NCBI GenBank assembly: GCA_027488905.1
Contig: JAIYAT010000007.1
Location: 248,001-312,000 of the forward strand
Direction of reading: 5' to 3'
DNA length: 64,000 nucleotides
DNA from: Bacteroidota bacterium
Lineage (GTDB): Bacteria; Bacteroidota; Bacteroidia; UKL13-3
Both the position numbers and the translations under genes were made by a program. Of this stretch, positions 1 through 8,742 are shown piece by piece. Position 1 is the first letter of the stretch. Each line of letters starts with the position of its first letter. Under the pieces are notes generated by a model. That model was not told the origin of the DNA and did not search any database. It saw nothing but the letters and a program-made list of their open reading frames with translations.

Positions 1-1
1 A

Positions 2-2236
2 GATTCTTTAAGTTATGCCTTGGGCGCCATACGAACCGGACCCTCGCAAGGGGTTACCTATAAGCCTCCCTTTAGCCAAACTGTACCCATGCCTTACCTT
101 GGATACCCTGCAGTATTTAATGAAAGTCAGAAACCGCTGGGATTTCACCTGAATCCTATTTCTGGCAACATTTGGTTCAAACCGATTGATACTTTTACCA
201 GTTACCTTTCTATAGATGTTTATGAATGGAGAAAAATTTCTGGCATACCAACGCTCACCGGAATCAGTTCAAGAGAGATTCAGTTTTACAGTAAAAATTG
301 CACAAGTAATACTGCCCCAAACATCTTAATTTATGATAAGAATGGGGTGCCGAAGACGGATAATACCTTTGAAATTTGCGAAGGAAATGAAATCTGTTTT
401 ACTTTTACCGCAAAAGATAGCACCGCCGCTTGGGATACCACCTATTTAAGCTTCCCAAGTCATAGAATAAATCCAATACTTCCTACCCTAAAAAAATATT
501 ATATTGATTCGTTAAGGCAGGGGCAAGGACCTCGACATGACAGCATGCAGTTTTGCTGGACTCCACCTAGAACCATGGCAAGTTTACTACCTCATTACTT
601 TACAATTTCTGCCAAAGATAATAGCTGCCCCTTTCCTTTACAAAGTAGCAAAACCGTTGCCATTTATGTTAGAGATAAACCAAAAGCTTTCATCAATAAG
701 ACTAATCGTAATTATGGAAAATATTCTTTTAGCTATATTCAAACCAATCTTTATCCATTAGATACCAACTTCACCCAATATTATATTGAAACAGCTCCTA
801 AATCTAACACCTATCAATTTTATAGAAACAGCAGGGTAATAAACCATTGCTTTACTCAAGCAGGTTGGCACCGCATTCGTTTAAGTTTAACAGCTATACA
901 TTTTGATTCAAATGAAGCCTGTGCGAGTGAGGTTTGGGACTCAGTATTTATTTTACCGCGAGTAAAAATCAATCAACTTACTAAAATTTGCCAATCAAAT
1001 GGGGTTAGTATAAAGGTGTCGAGCAGTGGCGGCACCCCTTTAGGCAACACTTATCGCTATACTTTTTATACCGGTAAATTTGGGTCGAACCAAGTGATTA
1101 GGAATTTTGGACCTGATTCTAACTTTTTATTACAGTCCTCCCACTTGCAAAACAGCAAAGACTTTTATGTGGTTATACAAGATCTTTTTGGATGCAAGGA
1201 TTCTGTGGCTTTTGAGATAGATAAAGACGATGTAATCAAGCCTGATGCAATGAAGATTTATGATTTTTGTAACAGCGTCATAGATAGTATTTCAATTAAC
1301 CCCATTGATACCAATATTTACATCATCACATGGACCTACCAAAATCAGGTGATAGACTCGGCTGTAAGTAAAATCATGCCTAGAGGAGCTGGGTATTACT
1401 ATATAAATAAAACTAAACAACAAAGTTGTTGGGTGACAGATACCATAAAGGTTATGCATAGTCCACCCTTTACAAACACCTTAGATAAAATCATTAAGGA
1501 TTCATGTGAAGGAAACATTTCGCTTTCGAGCAAAACTGCCTGGGGGTGGAGTCATCAATGGTTTATAGAATTTGAACCTATTGCCTCAGAAAAACTAGCC
1601 GTATTTTATCCTAAACATTCAGGAACCTATCATGTATTGACGACAGATCGCGGTTTGTGCACACGATCCTCCGATACTGTAACTTTAACAGTTTACCCTA
1701 AGCCTAAATTGATGCCAATATTGGGTTCAACCTATAACTTAGATACTTTGAAAACATTTGAATATGGGGTGCCAAACATTCCCAATTTAAAATATACTTG
1801 GTATTTAACGAATGCAACAGCTTTGAGCAGAATAGATACCAATTCAATTCTTGTAAGGTTTAATAATACTGGTTCTGCTTTATTAGTGGCACAGTATAGC
1901 AATGAGTATGGCTGCTTAAACCAAACTGGTTTGCAATTGTATATAGATGAAAAAACAGTTGGTTTGAACCAAGTATTCAAGGATTCTGATATACTTATTT
2001 ATCCAAACCCTGCAACCGAGGCCATCTATATTGACCTAAAAAATCATCCTTCTCATGAAAAATATACAATTAAGGTTTATACTCAGTTAGGTCAGTTGGT
2101 ATATCAGGTAAGCAACCATGAGAAACACCATAAAATTTCATTGGCAGGATGGCCCAAAGGCAAGTTTTATTTTGTGGAGATTAAGCGAGAGAACCAACAG
2201 TTGCTGCATGTGGAAAAGGTTTGGGTAGCAGAGTAA
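2..2236 (+). CDS. T9SS cargo-like surface/secreted protein, 5' end outside window
   Basis: The reading frame is open to the window edge, so the N-terminus and any signal peptide are missing; the TTG at 20 is not a convincing start. About 740 residues are visible. The body is rich in short beta-strand-like segments and paired cysteines, as in PKD/Ig-like adhesin repeats, but I cannot name a catalytic domain. The last ~80 residues look like a type IX secretion C-terminal sorting domain: an IYPNPATE motif, then alternating strands (IYIDL, YTIKVYT, GQLVYQ, GKFYFVEI). By family knowledge this would send the protein across the outer membrane and anchor or release it at the surface. The dispersed GGTTTGAACC word occurs twice in the gene (174 and 1961). 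Binding partner and substrate are unknown. Confidence 0.8.
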   Translation, partial: DSLSYALGAIRTGPSQGVTYKPPFSQTVPMPYLGYPAVFNESQKPLGFHLNPISGNIWFKPIDTFTSYLSIDVYEWRKISGIPTLTGISSREIQFYSKNCTSNTAPNILIYDKNGVPKTDNTFEICEGNEICFTFTAKDSTAAWDTTYLSFPSHRINPILPTLKKYYIDSLRQGQGPRHDSMQFCWTPPRTMASLLPHYFTISAKDNSCPFPLQSSKTVAIYVRDKPKAFINKTNRNYGKYSFSYIQTNLYPLDTNFTQYYIETAPKSNTYQFYRNSRVINHCFTQAGWHRIRLSLTAIHFDSNEACASEVWDSVFILPRVKINQLTKICQSNGVSIKVSSSGGTPLGNTYRYTFYTGKFGSNQVIRNFGPDSNFLLQSSHLQNSKDFYVVIQDLFGCKDSVAFEIDKDDVIKPDAMKIYDFCNSVIDSISINPIDTNIYIITWTYQNQVIDSAVSKIMPRGAGYYYINKTKQQSCWVTDTIKVMHSPPFTNTLDKIIKDSCEGNISLSSKTAWGWSHQWFIEFEPIASEKLAVFYPKHSGTYHVLTTDRGLCTRSSDTVTLTVYPKPKLMPILGSTYNLDTLKTFEYGVPNIPNLKYTWYLTNATALSRIDTNSILVRFNNTGSALLVAQYSNEYGCLNQTGLQLYIDEKTVGLNQVFKDSDILIYPNPATEAIYIDLKNHPSHEKYTIKVYTQLGQLVYQVSNHEKHHKISLAGWPKGKFYFVEIKRENQQLLHVEKVWVAE
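174..183 (-). repeat. GGTTTGAACC dispersed word, copy 1
   Basis: Exact GGTTCAAACC on the plus strand, inside the first T9SS cargo gene, read as Trp-Phe-Lys-Pro. Flanks on the other strand extend to TCGGTTTGAACCAA. Confidence 0.9.
1961..1970 (+). repeat. GGTTTGAACC dispersed word, copy 2
   Basis: Exact copy with TT before and AA after, giving the full 14-bp inverted repeat. It encodes Gly-Leu-Asn-Gln just before the T9SS sorting domain of the first gene. Confidence 0.9.
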
Positions 2237-2283
2237 GTTGATGGTTCGAATTTGATTCAAACTCCGCTGTTAAAAATTCAATT

Positions 2284-2634
2284 CTACTCAACCTTACATA
2301 AACTGTAATAACATAATCCTTTTCTAGATTTCACCTGTTTACCATTCGCAGAAAGAGTCCACACATGATGAAACTTCAACTTTGATTCCGAACTTTTTAA
2401 AATGATTTTGTTTCCTTTTTGAACCCAAGTTCCGCTGGTTTGTATTTTATTATTCGAATATGAAAAATCTTGGTAGGTAAAGGTATTGTCTTCCTTTAGT
2501 GTAAGTTTAATTTGTGAAGGATCTTCTTTCGAAACACCATACACACCTAAGCAACTAGGGTTAGTTTTAAAGGTAAACGCAACACTTAATGTAAAAACAA
2601 AAAGCAGAATAGAAATTTTAATAATAGCTTTCAT
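2284..2634 (-). CDS. Small exported protein of unknown function
   Basis: A 116-residue protein with an N-terminal signal peptide (Lys-rich start, then a hydrophobic run to about residue 21). The mature part has alternating polar strands and short motifs such as GVYGVSKEDPSQIKL and GTWVQKGNKIIL. These resemble small all-beta, lipocalin-like proteins common in Bacteroidota. Two cysteines near the C-terminus (LCYYSLC) and one near the start of the mature protein could form disulfides. No catalytic motif is visible. It converges on the T9SS gene with 47 nt between stops. It stands alone, and the function is not inferable. Confidence 0.7.
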   Translation of the reverse strand: MKAIIKISILLFVFTLSVAFTFKTNPSCLGVYGVSKEDPSQIKLTLKEDNTFTYQDFSYSNNKIQTSGTWVQKGNKIILKSSESKLKFHHVWTLSANGKQVKSRKGLCYYSLCKVE

Positions 2635-2748
2635 AATAGTAATATTTAGAAAATAAAGGTAATATAAACTTTTCTCTATTTGGTAGCGAACTTTATTTAG
2701 TTGTTTGTTAAGGTTGAATTATATAAATTGCCTCAAGCAATAGAGGAT

Positions 2749-3651
2749 ATGGAGCTACAAGAAGGTATTCAACAGTTCATAAATTATGCACGTTTCGAGA
2801 AGAAACAATCTGCACATACCTTGCTTGCACTAGAGAACGATTTAGGCCAATTTCAAACCTATATTTTAGATGTATATCAGCTAACATTGCTCAAAGATAT
2901 TAGTCATTTATACATTCGTTCTTGGTTATCACAAATGATGGAGAATGGCATAGGTGCTAGGAGTGTAGCTCGCAAAGTATCTAGTCTTCGCGCTTTTTAT
3001 AAATTTATGTTAGGTGAAGAATTGGTGACGCAAAACCCAATGACACGCATACAGGCACCTAAAGTAGAAAAGAAGCTTCCTGTATTTATAGAAGAGCGTG
3101 CAATGAAAGAATTGTTTGCATCGGAGTTGGTTCAAACCGAAACCCAAAACAACATAGAAACTTGGCAGGATGAATTGATTTTGCTAACTTATTACACTAC
3201 CGGCATGCGTTTATCTGAGTTAATTGGACTCAAAGAATCTGATGTTGATTTTTATCGCATGCAACTTAAAGTATTAGGTAAAAGAAATAAAGAAAGAATT
3301 ATACCGATTACACATGAGTTAAGCGAGGCATTGCAAGCATTTATTGCAGTAAAAAGAGAAGAAGGATTGGCGGCTACACACTTGTTTTGCTTGGCAAATG
3401 GAGAAGCGCTTTATCCTAAGAAAATTTATAATATGGTAAAGGCAAGATTATCTGAAGTGACTACCTTACAAAAGAGAAGTCCGCATGTTTTGCGTCACAC
3501 CTTTGCAACACACATGTTAAACAATGGTGCAGATTTAAACGCCATCAAAGAATTATTGGGTCATGCCAATTTAAGCGCTACACAAGTGTACACGCACAAC
3601 AGTATAGAAAGATTAAAACAAGTGTATAAAAATAAACATCCAAGAGCTTAA
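2749..3651 (+). CDS. xerC: Tyrosine recombinase, XerC/XerD type
   Basis: A site-specific recombinase of the family that resolves chromosome dimers at dif. From the ATG at 2749 the protein is 300 residues, the usual Xer length; an in-frame TTG at 2701 would add 16 atypical residues, so I prefer the ATG. The N-terminal SAM-like core-binding domain spans about 1-90 and the catalytic domain about 110-300. The catalytic set is complete: Arg154 (TGMRLSEL), Lys178, His246 and Arg249 (HVLRHTFATH), His272 (LGHANL) and Tyr281 (VYTH). Ribosome hibernation factor follows 73 nt downstream, a pairing I recall from other Bacteroidota. XerC versus XerD cannot be decided here. The dispersed word occurs at 3129. 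Confidence 0.9.
   Translation: MELQEGIQQFINYARFEKKQSAHTLLALENDLGQFQTYILDVYQLTLLKDISHLYIRSWLSQMMENGIGARSVARKVSSLRAFYKFMLGEELVTQNPMTRIQAPKVEKKLPVFIEERAMKELFASELVQTETQNNIETWQDELILLTYYTTGMRLSELIGLKESDVDFYRMQLKVLGKRNKERIIPITHELSEALQAFIAVKREEGLAATHLFCLANGEALYPKKIYNMVKARLSEVTTLQKRSPHVLRHTFATHMLNNGADLNAIKELLGHANLSATQVYTHNSIERLKQVYKNKHPRA
3129..3138 (-). repeat. GGTTTGAACC dispersed word, copy 3
   Basis: Exact GGTTCAAACC on the plus strand inside the Xer recombinase gene, read as Val-Gln-Thr; opposite-strand context TTCGGTTTGAACCAA. Confidence 0.9.
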
Positions 3652-3724
3652 CCTGCTATTCAAATAAAACCGGGCGAAAGGTAATTTGGCAGGTATTACT
3701 GATTGCCCAACAAATGAAAAAAAT

Positions 3725-4027
3725 ATGAAGATAGAAATTCAATCCATTCATTTTAAAGCCGACCACAAGTTGCTCGACTTTGTAAAAGCAAAAATTGAAA
3801 AAACAAAAACCTTCTTTGAAGGCGCAAACCAAGCCGATGTTTACCTGAGGCTGGATAAAGATAGTACGGGCGAGAATAAAGTTGTTGAAGTAAAAATGAA
3901 TGTAGGTGGGCATCCTGTATTTGCAAAGGAACACAATAGCACTTTTGAGGCTGCCACCGATATGGTTATGGATAAGTTAGTAGCACAGATTAAAAAGCAC
4001 AAAGAAAAAATGCAGGAAAAGGTTTAA
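3725..4027 (+). CDS. hpf: Ribosome hibernation promoting factor, short HPF/RaiA type
   Basis: A 100-residue protein starting at the ATG at 3725 (MKIEIQSIHF). An upstream in-frame codon at 3686 would add an unlikely 13-residue tail. It matches the short S30EA/HPF family: beta1 strand IEIQSIHF, helix with DFVKAKIEK, strands ADVYLRL and VVEVKMNV, then a Lys-rich C-terminal helix. By family knowledge it binds the 30S decoding region and stabilises idle ribosomes in stationary phase. The long-form dimerisation domain is absent. Its stop codon directly abuts the stop of the convergent peptidase gene (TAATTA at 4025-4030), leaving no room for a conventional terminator. Confidence 0.9.
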   Translation: MKIEIQSIHFKADHKLLDFVKAKIEKTKTFFEGANQADVYLRLDKDSTGENKVVEVKMNVGGHPVFAKEHNSTFEAATDMVMDKLVAQIKKHKEKMQEKV

Positions 4028-5740
4028 TTACTGTGCCTCTAACCTATAAACGGGTACTCTTTTTAATTCGGCTTCTTTGTATGGAGAATGATTGTAAATA
4101 AAATTTAATACTTCTCTTTGATTATTGGCTTTATCTGGGTTTTCTAATTTCCACGTGTTGAACCAAACTGCAAGTTCAGGGAATTTTAAAAGCAAATCCT
4201 TGGCTTCGTCTTCAAAAACGTAATCAGAATAACCTTCCTTTTGGTTTAAGATAGGGTCAAAAAAGTTCCATGCAAAGAAGCCGTCTTCTGTTTCTGGCTC
4301 CAGACATTCCATTACATATTTCCAATTTCCTTGGTTAAGCGGAATCATAATATCTCCAGCTCTCACAAGCGTACGCTCCATAGTTTTTTCGACTTTAATG
4401 TTTTTGTGCGGGAAATGACCTTCATAAGGTTCTTTAGCAAACTCAATGTTTTTAATTCTATAAATGCCTAAATTTAGGAAGGTATCCTCTGGAAATTCAT
4501 TGATTTCTACCCCGGCCAATTGTAGTTTATACCTGGCTAATTGCCATTGCTTTGGAATTACATAGGCAGCAGGAGCTTGAATAATCAATTCAGGTTTGCA
4601 TTTATGAAAATATGGGATTTTTACGGAAACTGGTTTATTTCTGTTGTAAAACATTCTTTGGTAGCTTCCTAATTCGCTAGGTTTTGATTCATAATCATAA
4701 CCTTTAAAGTTTAGTATAATCGAGTCATTTTTATCCACCTTGAAATTACTTTCATAAGGAGCCTCAAACATGCTATTTTGTTTATCATAGATTCGGGCCT
4801 GCCTAATTAAGATGGTATTTGTGGACGTATAGGTATACAAGGATTTTAGTAAAGCATAGCTTGCATTGACCCTATCTGCATAAGGTTTTAGCATATGCGT
4901 TTCGGCAACAAACCCAAGGGTATGGTGTAATGCAGTAAAACCTGTAGAGTATTTTGGCGATTCTACAAAAACTTCGTAGCCATTTGGAATTGGAGAGCGA
5001 CCAAACACGTTAACATAAGGAGCCATTTCCCATCCACGCGTTTTCATATCATTATAAAGAAATCGTGAGGCATCGGCATGAACCAACTCAGCCATTTTTC
5101 CTCCCAATTTTTCTTGTTGGGTGGTAATTAGCGTCATGGTATATTGATAATCTGCCCCATTGGAAGTATGTGTATCAATAAATACATCTGGATTCCAAGT
5201 TTTAAAAAGACTAACAAAGGTAGCAGTAATCCAGCTATCCATTTTTATAAAATCCCGATTAAGGTCGAGGTTCATGCCATCTGCCCTAAAACCTTTCTTT
5301 TCTGGTCCTACTTGCCCACAGCGGGTGTATTGTTTTCGGTTAACCATTCCTTCAATGTTGTAAATTGGAATAATTATGAGTGTAACGTTGGATGCGATTT
5401 TTTCAGGATGCATGAGTAAATCTTGCGCCCAAAGATAACTTGCATCAATGCCATCACTTTCTCCAGGATGGATTCCATTCATAACCATAAGTACTGAGCG
5501 AGATTTATCTTCTGGTGCTGGAGGAGAAAGGTTTTTGTTTTTATCGATGATCAAATAATAGAAATTTGGCGTAGGAGAGAGAAGGGTTGCATATTCGCTA
5601 AGTGCATCTAACTGCCGATAGGCAGAAATAAGTTCTTCATAAGTTGGGCTAGAATTTCCTTTGAAAGGCATTTCTTTTTTTTGCGCATACAAAAAAAATG
5701 AAATTATTTGAAGGGTTATAAACAGAACTAATTTATTCAT
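4028..5740 (-). CDS. Secreted M14-family zinc carboxypeptidase
   Basis: A 570-residue protein with a signal peptide ending near residue 20 (FFLYAQ). The M14 metallopeptidase fold is supported by zinc ligands His91 and Glu94 in GIHPGES, the LDLNRDF motif at 158-164, third ligand His191 in DTHTS, and a candidate catalytic glutamate at about 280 in FVAETH. The remaining ~290 residues are a strand-rich C-terminal region without recognised motifs. The likely role is periplasmic or extracellular peptide trimming; the substrate is unknown. It is monocistronic, convergent with hpf and divergent from the tRNA operon. Confidence 0.85.
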   Translation of the reverse strand: MNKLVLFITLQIISFFLYAQKKEMPFKGNSSPTYEELISAYRQLDALSEYATLLSPTPNFYYLIIDKNKNLSPPAPEDKSRSVLMVMNGIHPGESDGIDASYLWAQDLLMHPEKIASNVTLIIIPIYNIEGMVNRKQYTRCGQVGPEKKGFRADGMNLDLNRDFIKMDSWITATFVSLFKTWNPDVFIDTHTSNGADYQYTMTLITTQQEKLGGKMAELVHADASRFLYNDMKTRGWEMAPYVNVFGRSPIPNGYEVFVESPKYSTGFTALHHTLGFVAETHMLKPYADRVNASYALLKSLYTYTSTNTILIRQARIYDKQNSMFEAPYESNFKVDKNDSIILNFKGYDYESKPSELGSYQRMFYNRNKPVSVKIPYFHKCKPELIIQAPAAYVIPKQWQLARYKLQLAGVEINEFPEDTFLNLGIYRIKNIEFAKEPYEGHFPHKNIKVEKTMERTLVRAGDIMIPLNQGNWKYVMECLEPETEDGFFAWNFFDPILNQKEGYSDYVFEDEAKDLLLKFPELAVWFNTWKLENPDKANNQREVLNFIYNHSPYKEAELKRVPVYRLEAQ

Positions 5741-5816
5741 GGTTCAACAATAAGCAAGGAATTTAAAAATTCAAAGTCCTGAAAAATAGGCTAGACACAA
5801 TCTTTTCTTAATTTTT

Positions 5817-5847
5817 TTTGTATTTGTAAAATGTAAATTTACTTTTG
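5817..5847 (+). promoter_or_regulatory. Bacteroidota-type promoter P1 for the tRNA-tuf operon
   Basis: TTTG at 5817-5820, a 19-bp spacer, and TACTTTTG at 5840-5847. This is an exact match to the phylum consensus TTTG-N19-TANNTTTG read by the housekeeping sigma factor. It would give a leader of about 200 nt before the first tRNA. Confidence 0.6.
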
Positions 5848-5895
5848 CCCCACTGTTACGCTTCAAACTTCTCTTTAAATATTTTTTGCTTCCTA

Positions 5896-5926
5896 CTTGT
5901 AAACTTGCTGCAAAATATTACATTTG
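5896..5926 (+). promoter_or_regulatory. Bacteroidota-type promoter P2 for the tRNA-tuf operon
   Basis: CTTG at 5896-5899, a 19-bp spacer, and TACATTTG at 5919-5926. The -7 element is exact and the -33 element has one mismatch. Tandem promoters would suit a highly expressed stable-RNA/translation operon. Confidence 0.55.
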
Positions 5927-6049
5927 CAGTCCTTTTATCAAAGTAAGGTAAAAGTAAAAAATGTTCTTTGTAGGTTTTCAGTTCAATAAGCATCGCTCCA
6001 GAAGCTTATTAAATGTGATAACAAACGCGATTCATTGTTCAAAGGAATT

Positions 6050-6122
6050 GCCACTTTAGCTCAGCTGGTAGAGCAACTGATTTGTAATCAGTAGGTCGCT
6101 GGTTCGATTCCGGCAAGTGGCT
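6050..6122 (+). tRNA. tRNA-Thr (anticodon TGT)
   Basis: Acceptor GCCACTT pairs with AAGTGGC. D-arm TAGCTCAGCTGGTAGAGCA, anticodon loop TTTGTAA with anticodon TGT, T-arm GGTTCGATTCC. Discriminator T is followed by CCA at 6123-6125, so CCA is encoded. First gene of the tRNA-tuf operon. Confidence 0.95.
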
Positions 6123-6141
6123 CCAAGGCTTATTTGGCCAA

Positions 6142-6222
6142 GGGGAGGTTCCAGAGCGGTCAAATGGGACGGACTGTAAATCCGTTACTTCGGTTTCGAA
6201 GGTTCGAATCCTTCCCTCCCCA
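6142..6222 (+). tRNA. tRNA-Tyr (anticodon GTA)
   Basis: Acceptor GGGGAGG pairs with CCTCCCC. Class II tRNA with a long variable arm (TTACTTCGGTTTCGAA region), anticodon GTA in CTGTAAA, T-arm GGTTCGAATCC, discriminator A. Confidence 0.95.
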
Positions 6223-6248
6223 CTATTGGGACAATGAATCAAAAAAAC

Positions 6249-6321
6249 GCGGGAGTAGCTCAGTTGGTAGAGCGACAGCCTTCCAAGCTGTAGGTCGCGG
6301 GTTCGAGCCTCGTCTCCCGCT
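6249..6321 (+). tRNA. tRNA-Gly (anticodon TCC)
   Basis: Acceptor GCGGGAG pairs with CTCCCGC. D-arm TAGCTCAGTTGGTAGAGC, anticodon TCC in CTTCCAA, T-arm GGGTTCGAGCC, discriminator T. Confidence 0.95.
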
Positions 6322-6438
6322 CGTGAGCGTTTGGTTATTGTAGCGTAAGTAGTAATAGTGAAAACTAAATTACTTTCAACAATTTCCAGCACAAAAGTGT
6401 GAAAACACGACGATAAGGAGTCCAAAAGACTCCTTCTT

Positions 6439-6510
<72 letters not shown>

Positions 6511-6546
6511 CAAAAAGCAATAGGTAATAATCGGAAATAAAATTTC

Positions 6547-6556
6547 GGTTTGAACC
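6547..6556 (+). repeat. GGTTTGAACC dispersed word, copy 4 (tuf leader)
   Basis: Exact copy with flanks TTC and AAA, in the untranslated spacer 44 bp before the tuf start. It is one of only two intergenic copies. It could be a regulatory site or simply another instance of the genome-wide word. Confidence 0.85.
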
Positions 6557-6599
6557 AAAAAAGAAGAAAAAAAAATTAAAACTTAAACTTAAAAATACA

Positions 6600-7787
6600 A
6601 TGGCTAAAGAAAAATTTGACCGCAGTAAACCACACGTAAACATTGGTACAATCGGTCACGTTGACCACGGTAAAACTACTTTGACTGCTGCTATCACAAA
6701 GGTATTAGCTGAAAAAGGTTTATCAGAAGCTCGTTCATTTGATTCAATCGACTCTGCTCCAGAAGAGAAAGAGCGTGGTATCACTATTAACACAGCACAC
6801 GTTGAGTATTCAACTGCAAATCGTCACTATGCACACGTTGACTGTCCAGGTCACGCTGACTATGTTAAAAACATGGTTACAGGAGCTGCACAAATGGACG
6901 GAGCAGTACTTGTAGTTGCTGCAACTGATGGACCAATGCCACAAACTCGTGAGCATATCCTTTTGGCTCGTCAGGTTGGTGTACCTCGTATTGTTGTTTT
7001 CATGAACAAGGTTGACATGGTTGACGATCCAGAATTATTGGAAATCGTTGAAATGGAAATCCGTGAGTTATTAAGCAAATACGAATTCCCTGGTGATGAA
7101 ATTCCAATTATACAAGGTTCTGCTTTGGGTGGTTTGAATGGTGATGCTAAATGGGTAGATAAAATTATGGAATTAATGGATGCTGTAGATAGCTACATTC
7201 CAGTTCCTCCTCGTGCAGTTGAACTTCCATTCTTGATGCCAATTGAAGACGTATTCTCGATCACTGGTCGTGGTACTGTTGCAACTGGTCGTATCGAGCG
7301 TGGCGTAATTAACTCAAATGATCCTGTTGAAATCATCGGTTTAGGTGCAGAAAAATTAACTTCAGTTGTAACTGGTGTTGAAATGTTCCGTAAGTTGTTA
7401 GATCGTGGTGAAGCTGGTGATAACGTAGGTTTGTTATTACGTGGTGTAGACAAAAATCAAATCCGTCGTGGTATGGTTATTTGTAAGCCTGCATCTGTAA
7501 TGCCACATACAAAATTCAAAGCTGAAATTTATGTATTGAGCAAAGAAGAAGGTGGACGTCATACACCATTTTTTAACAAATACCGTCCTCAGTTCTATTT
7601 CCGTACAACAGACGTAACTGGCGAATGTTCGTTACCTGATGGAGTAGAAATGGTAATGCCTGGTGATAACATCACTATTACAGTAGAATTGATCGCTCCA
7701 ATCGCAATGGAGAAAAACCTTCGTTTTGCGATCCGTGAAGGTGGCAGAACAGTAGGTGCTGGACAGGTTACTGAAATTATAGCATAA
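6600..7787 (+). CDS. tuf: Translation elongation factor Tu
   Basis: A 395-residue GTPase that delivers aminoacyl-tRNA to the ribosomal A site. GTPase motifs are intact: P-loop GHVDHGKT at 19-26, switch [25 protein letters not shown] and the SAL motif. Beta-barrel domains 2 and 3 follow at about 210-395, ending in the usual VTEIIA. ATG at 6600 gives the family's normal N-terminus ([20 protein letters not shown]). It is cotranscribed with four upstream tRNAs and followed by a strong hairpin, tRNA-Trp and secE. Codon use is biased toward GGT/CGT compared with neighbours, fitting high expression. Confidence 0.98.
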   Translation: MAKEKFDRSKPHVNIGTIGHVDHGKTTLTAAITKVLAEKGLSEARSFDSIDSAPEEKERGITINTAHVEYSTANRHYAHVDCPGHADYVKNMVTGAAQMDGAVLVVAATDGPMPQTREHILLARQVGVPRIVVFMNKVDMVDDPELLEIVEMEIRELLSKYEFPGDEIPIIQGSALGGLNGDAKWVDKIMELMDAVDSYIPVPPRAVELPFLMPIEDVFSITGRGTVATGRIERGVINSNDPVEIIGLGAEKLTSVVTGVEMFRKLLDRGEAGDNVGLLLRGVDKNQIRRGMVICKPASVMPHTKFKAEIYVLSKEEGGRHTPFFNKYRPQFYFRTTDVTGECSLPDGVEMVMPGDNITITVELIAPIAMEKNLRFAIREGGRTVGAGQVTEIIA

Positions 7788-7804
7788 TTAAAATAACAAT
7801 ATAT

Positions 7805-7840
7805 AATGAGTGTTGGTAGGGCAACCTACCAACATTCATT
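7805..7840 (+). terminator. Long hairpin between tuf and tRNA-Trp (attenuator, processing site or partial terminator)
   Basis: A 16-bp stem (AATGAGTGTTGGTAGG against CCTACCAACATTCATT, one G-U pair) closed by a GCAA tetraloop. There is no T-tract downstream, so it is not a classical terminator. It sits 17 nt after the tuf stop and 6 nt before tRNA-Trp. It may separate tuf expression from the secE-rpoC part or mark an RNase cut. Confidence 0.7.
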
Positions 7841-7846
7841 GTCTAT

Positions 7847-7917
7847 ACGGACATAGTTCAATGGTAGAATAGAGGTCTCCAAAACCTTTGATCAGGGTTC
7901 GAATCCTTGTGTCCGTG
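7847..7917 (+). tRNA. tRNA-Trp (anticodon CCA)
   Basis: Acceptor ACGGACA pairs with TGTCCGT. D-arm TAGTTCAATGGTAGAAT, anticodon CCA in CTCCAAA, T-arm GGGTTCGAATCCT, discriminator G. It lies between tuf and secE, a common bacterial arrangement. Confidence 0.95.
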
Positions 7918-7929
7918 CAAACTAAGAGT

Positions 7930-8127
7930 ATGAATAAAGTAAGCGAATACATCAAGCTTTCTTACGAGGAACTGATGAACAAAGTAACTTGGCCTACATG
8001 GGAAGATTTACAGGAAAGCACCATTATTGTAATGATAGCTTCCTTATTTATCGCCCTTTTAATAGGAGTAATTGACTTGGCATCTAGCACTTCCTTGGGA
8101 ATGTTCTATCAGTTGTTCCAGAGCTAA
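7930..8127 (+). CDS. secE: Preprotein translocase subunit SecE
   Basis: A 65-residue single-span SecE, the short bacterial form. The amphipathic helix (YIKLSYEELMNKVTWPTWEDLQES) includes the conserved KVTWPT motif and precedes one transmembrane helix (about 33-58). SecE clamps SecY in the translocon. The start is the ATG at 7930, 12 nt after tRNA-Trp; the longer in-frame reading from 7888 would run through the tRNA and is wrong. The stop is 10 nt before nusG. Confidence 0.95.
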   Translation: MNKVSEYIKLSYEELMNKVTWPTWEDLQESTIIVMIASLFIALLIGVIDLASSTSLGMFYQLFQS

Positions 8128-8137
8128 GAAATCAATC

Positions 8138-8692
8138 ATGACCGAACAAGGAACTGAAACATTTAAGTGGTACGTTGTACGTGCTGTTACTGGCCAAGAA
8201 AAGAAGGTAAAGGCTCAGTTGGAAGTTGAATTGGAGCGTGCTGGCTTAAAACCACAAGTTCCACAGATACTTATACCGACAGAAAAAATTTACCAAGTAA
8301 AGAATGGCAAGAAAACTAGCAAGGAGAAAGCTTACCTTCCGGGCTATATTCTGATTAATGCAGATATAGGTGGTGAAGTAGGTCACATCATTACCTCTAT
8401 TAATGGCGTAGTTGGTTTCTTGGGTGGTAAAGAAAATCCTACAGCTTTAAGACCTTCTGAAGTAAACAGAATTCTTGGAAATGTGGATGAGATTACCGAG
8501 CAAGGTGAAACCATGTTGGAACCATATATTGTTGGAGAGAGTGTTAAAGTAATTGATGGTCCGTTCTCTGGTTTTAGTGGTGTAATTGAAGAAGTTAGTG
8601 AAGATAAGAAAAAGTTGAAAGTGATGGTTAAGATTTTTGGAAGAAGGACACCATTAGAACTCAATTTTGTTCAGGTTGAAAAAGAAAGTTAA
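8138..8692 (+). CDS. nusG: Transcription termination/antitermination protein NusG
   Basis: 184 residues from the ATG at 8138. The NGN domain (KWYVVRAVTGQEKKVKAQLE at the N-terminus, LPGYILI in the middle) binds RNA polymerase. The C-terminal KOW domain (about 128-184, GESVKVIDGPFSGFSGVIEEV) contacts Rho or ribosomal protein uS10. It couples transcription with translation or Rho-dependent termination. It follows secE in the usual secE-nusG-rplK order. An upstream in-frame reading from 8072 overlaps secE and is not the real start. Confidence 0.97.
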   Translation: MTEQGTETFKWYVVRAVTGQEKKVKAQLEVELERAGLKPQVPQILIPTEKIYQVKNGKKTSKEKAYLPGYILINADIGGEVGHIITSINGVVGFLGGKENPTALRPSEVNRILGNVDEITEQGETMLEPYIVGESVKVIDGPFSGFSGVIEEVSEDKKKLKVMVKIFGRRTPLELNFVQVEKES

Positions 8693-8742
8693 AATAATAA
8701 AAATAAGTATATCATCTCTTTTAGAGAAATAAAGTAAGTGTT

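Larger units (their letters stand above)
5741..6049. other. Intergenic control region before the tRNA-tuf operon
   Basis: 309 bp without a gene, very AT-rich. It separates the divergent peptidase gene from the tRNA/tuf super-operon. Two matches to the Bacteroidota promoter consensus lie here on the plus strand (separate entries). I see no riboswitch-like fold. Confidence 0.6.

Noticed and set aside
2237-2283. Terminator between the first two convergent genes
   Set aside because: GGTTCGAAT-ttg-ATTCAAAC can form an 8-bp stem with a mismatch, but it is short, AT-rich and lacks a T-tract.
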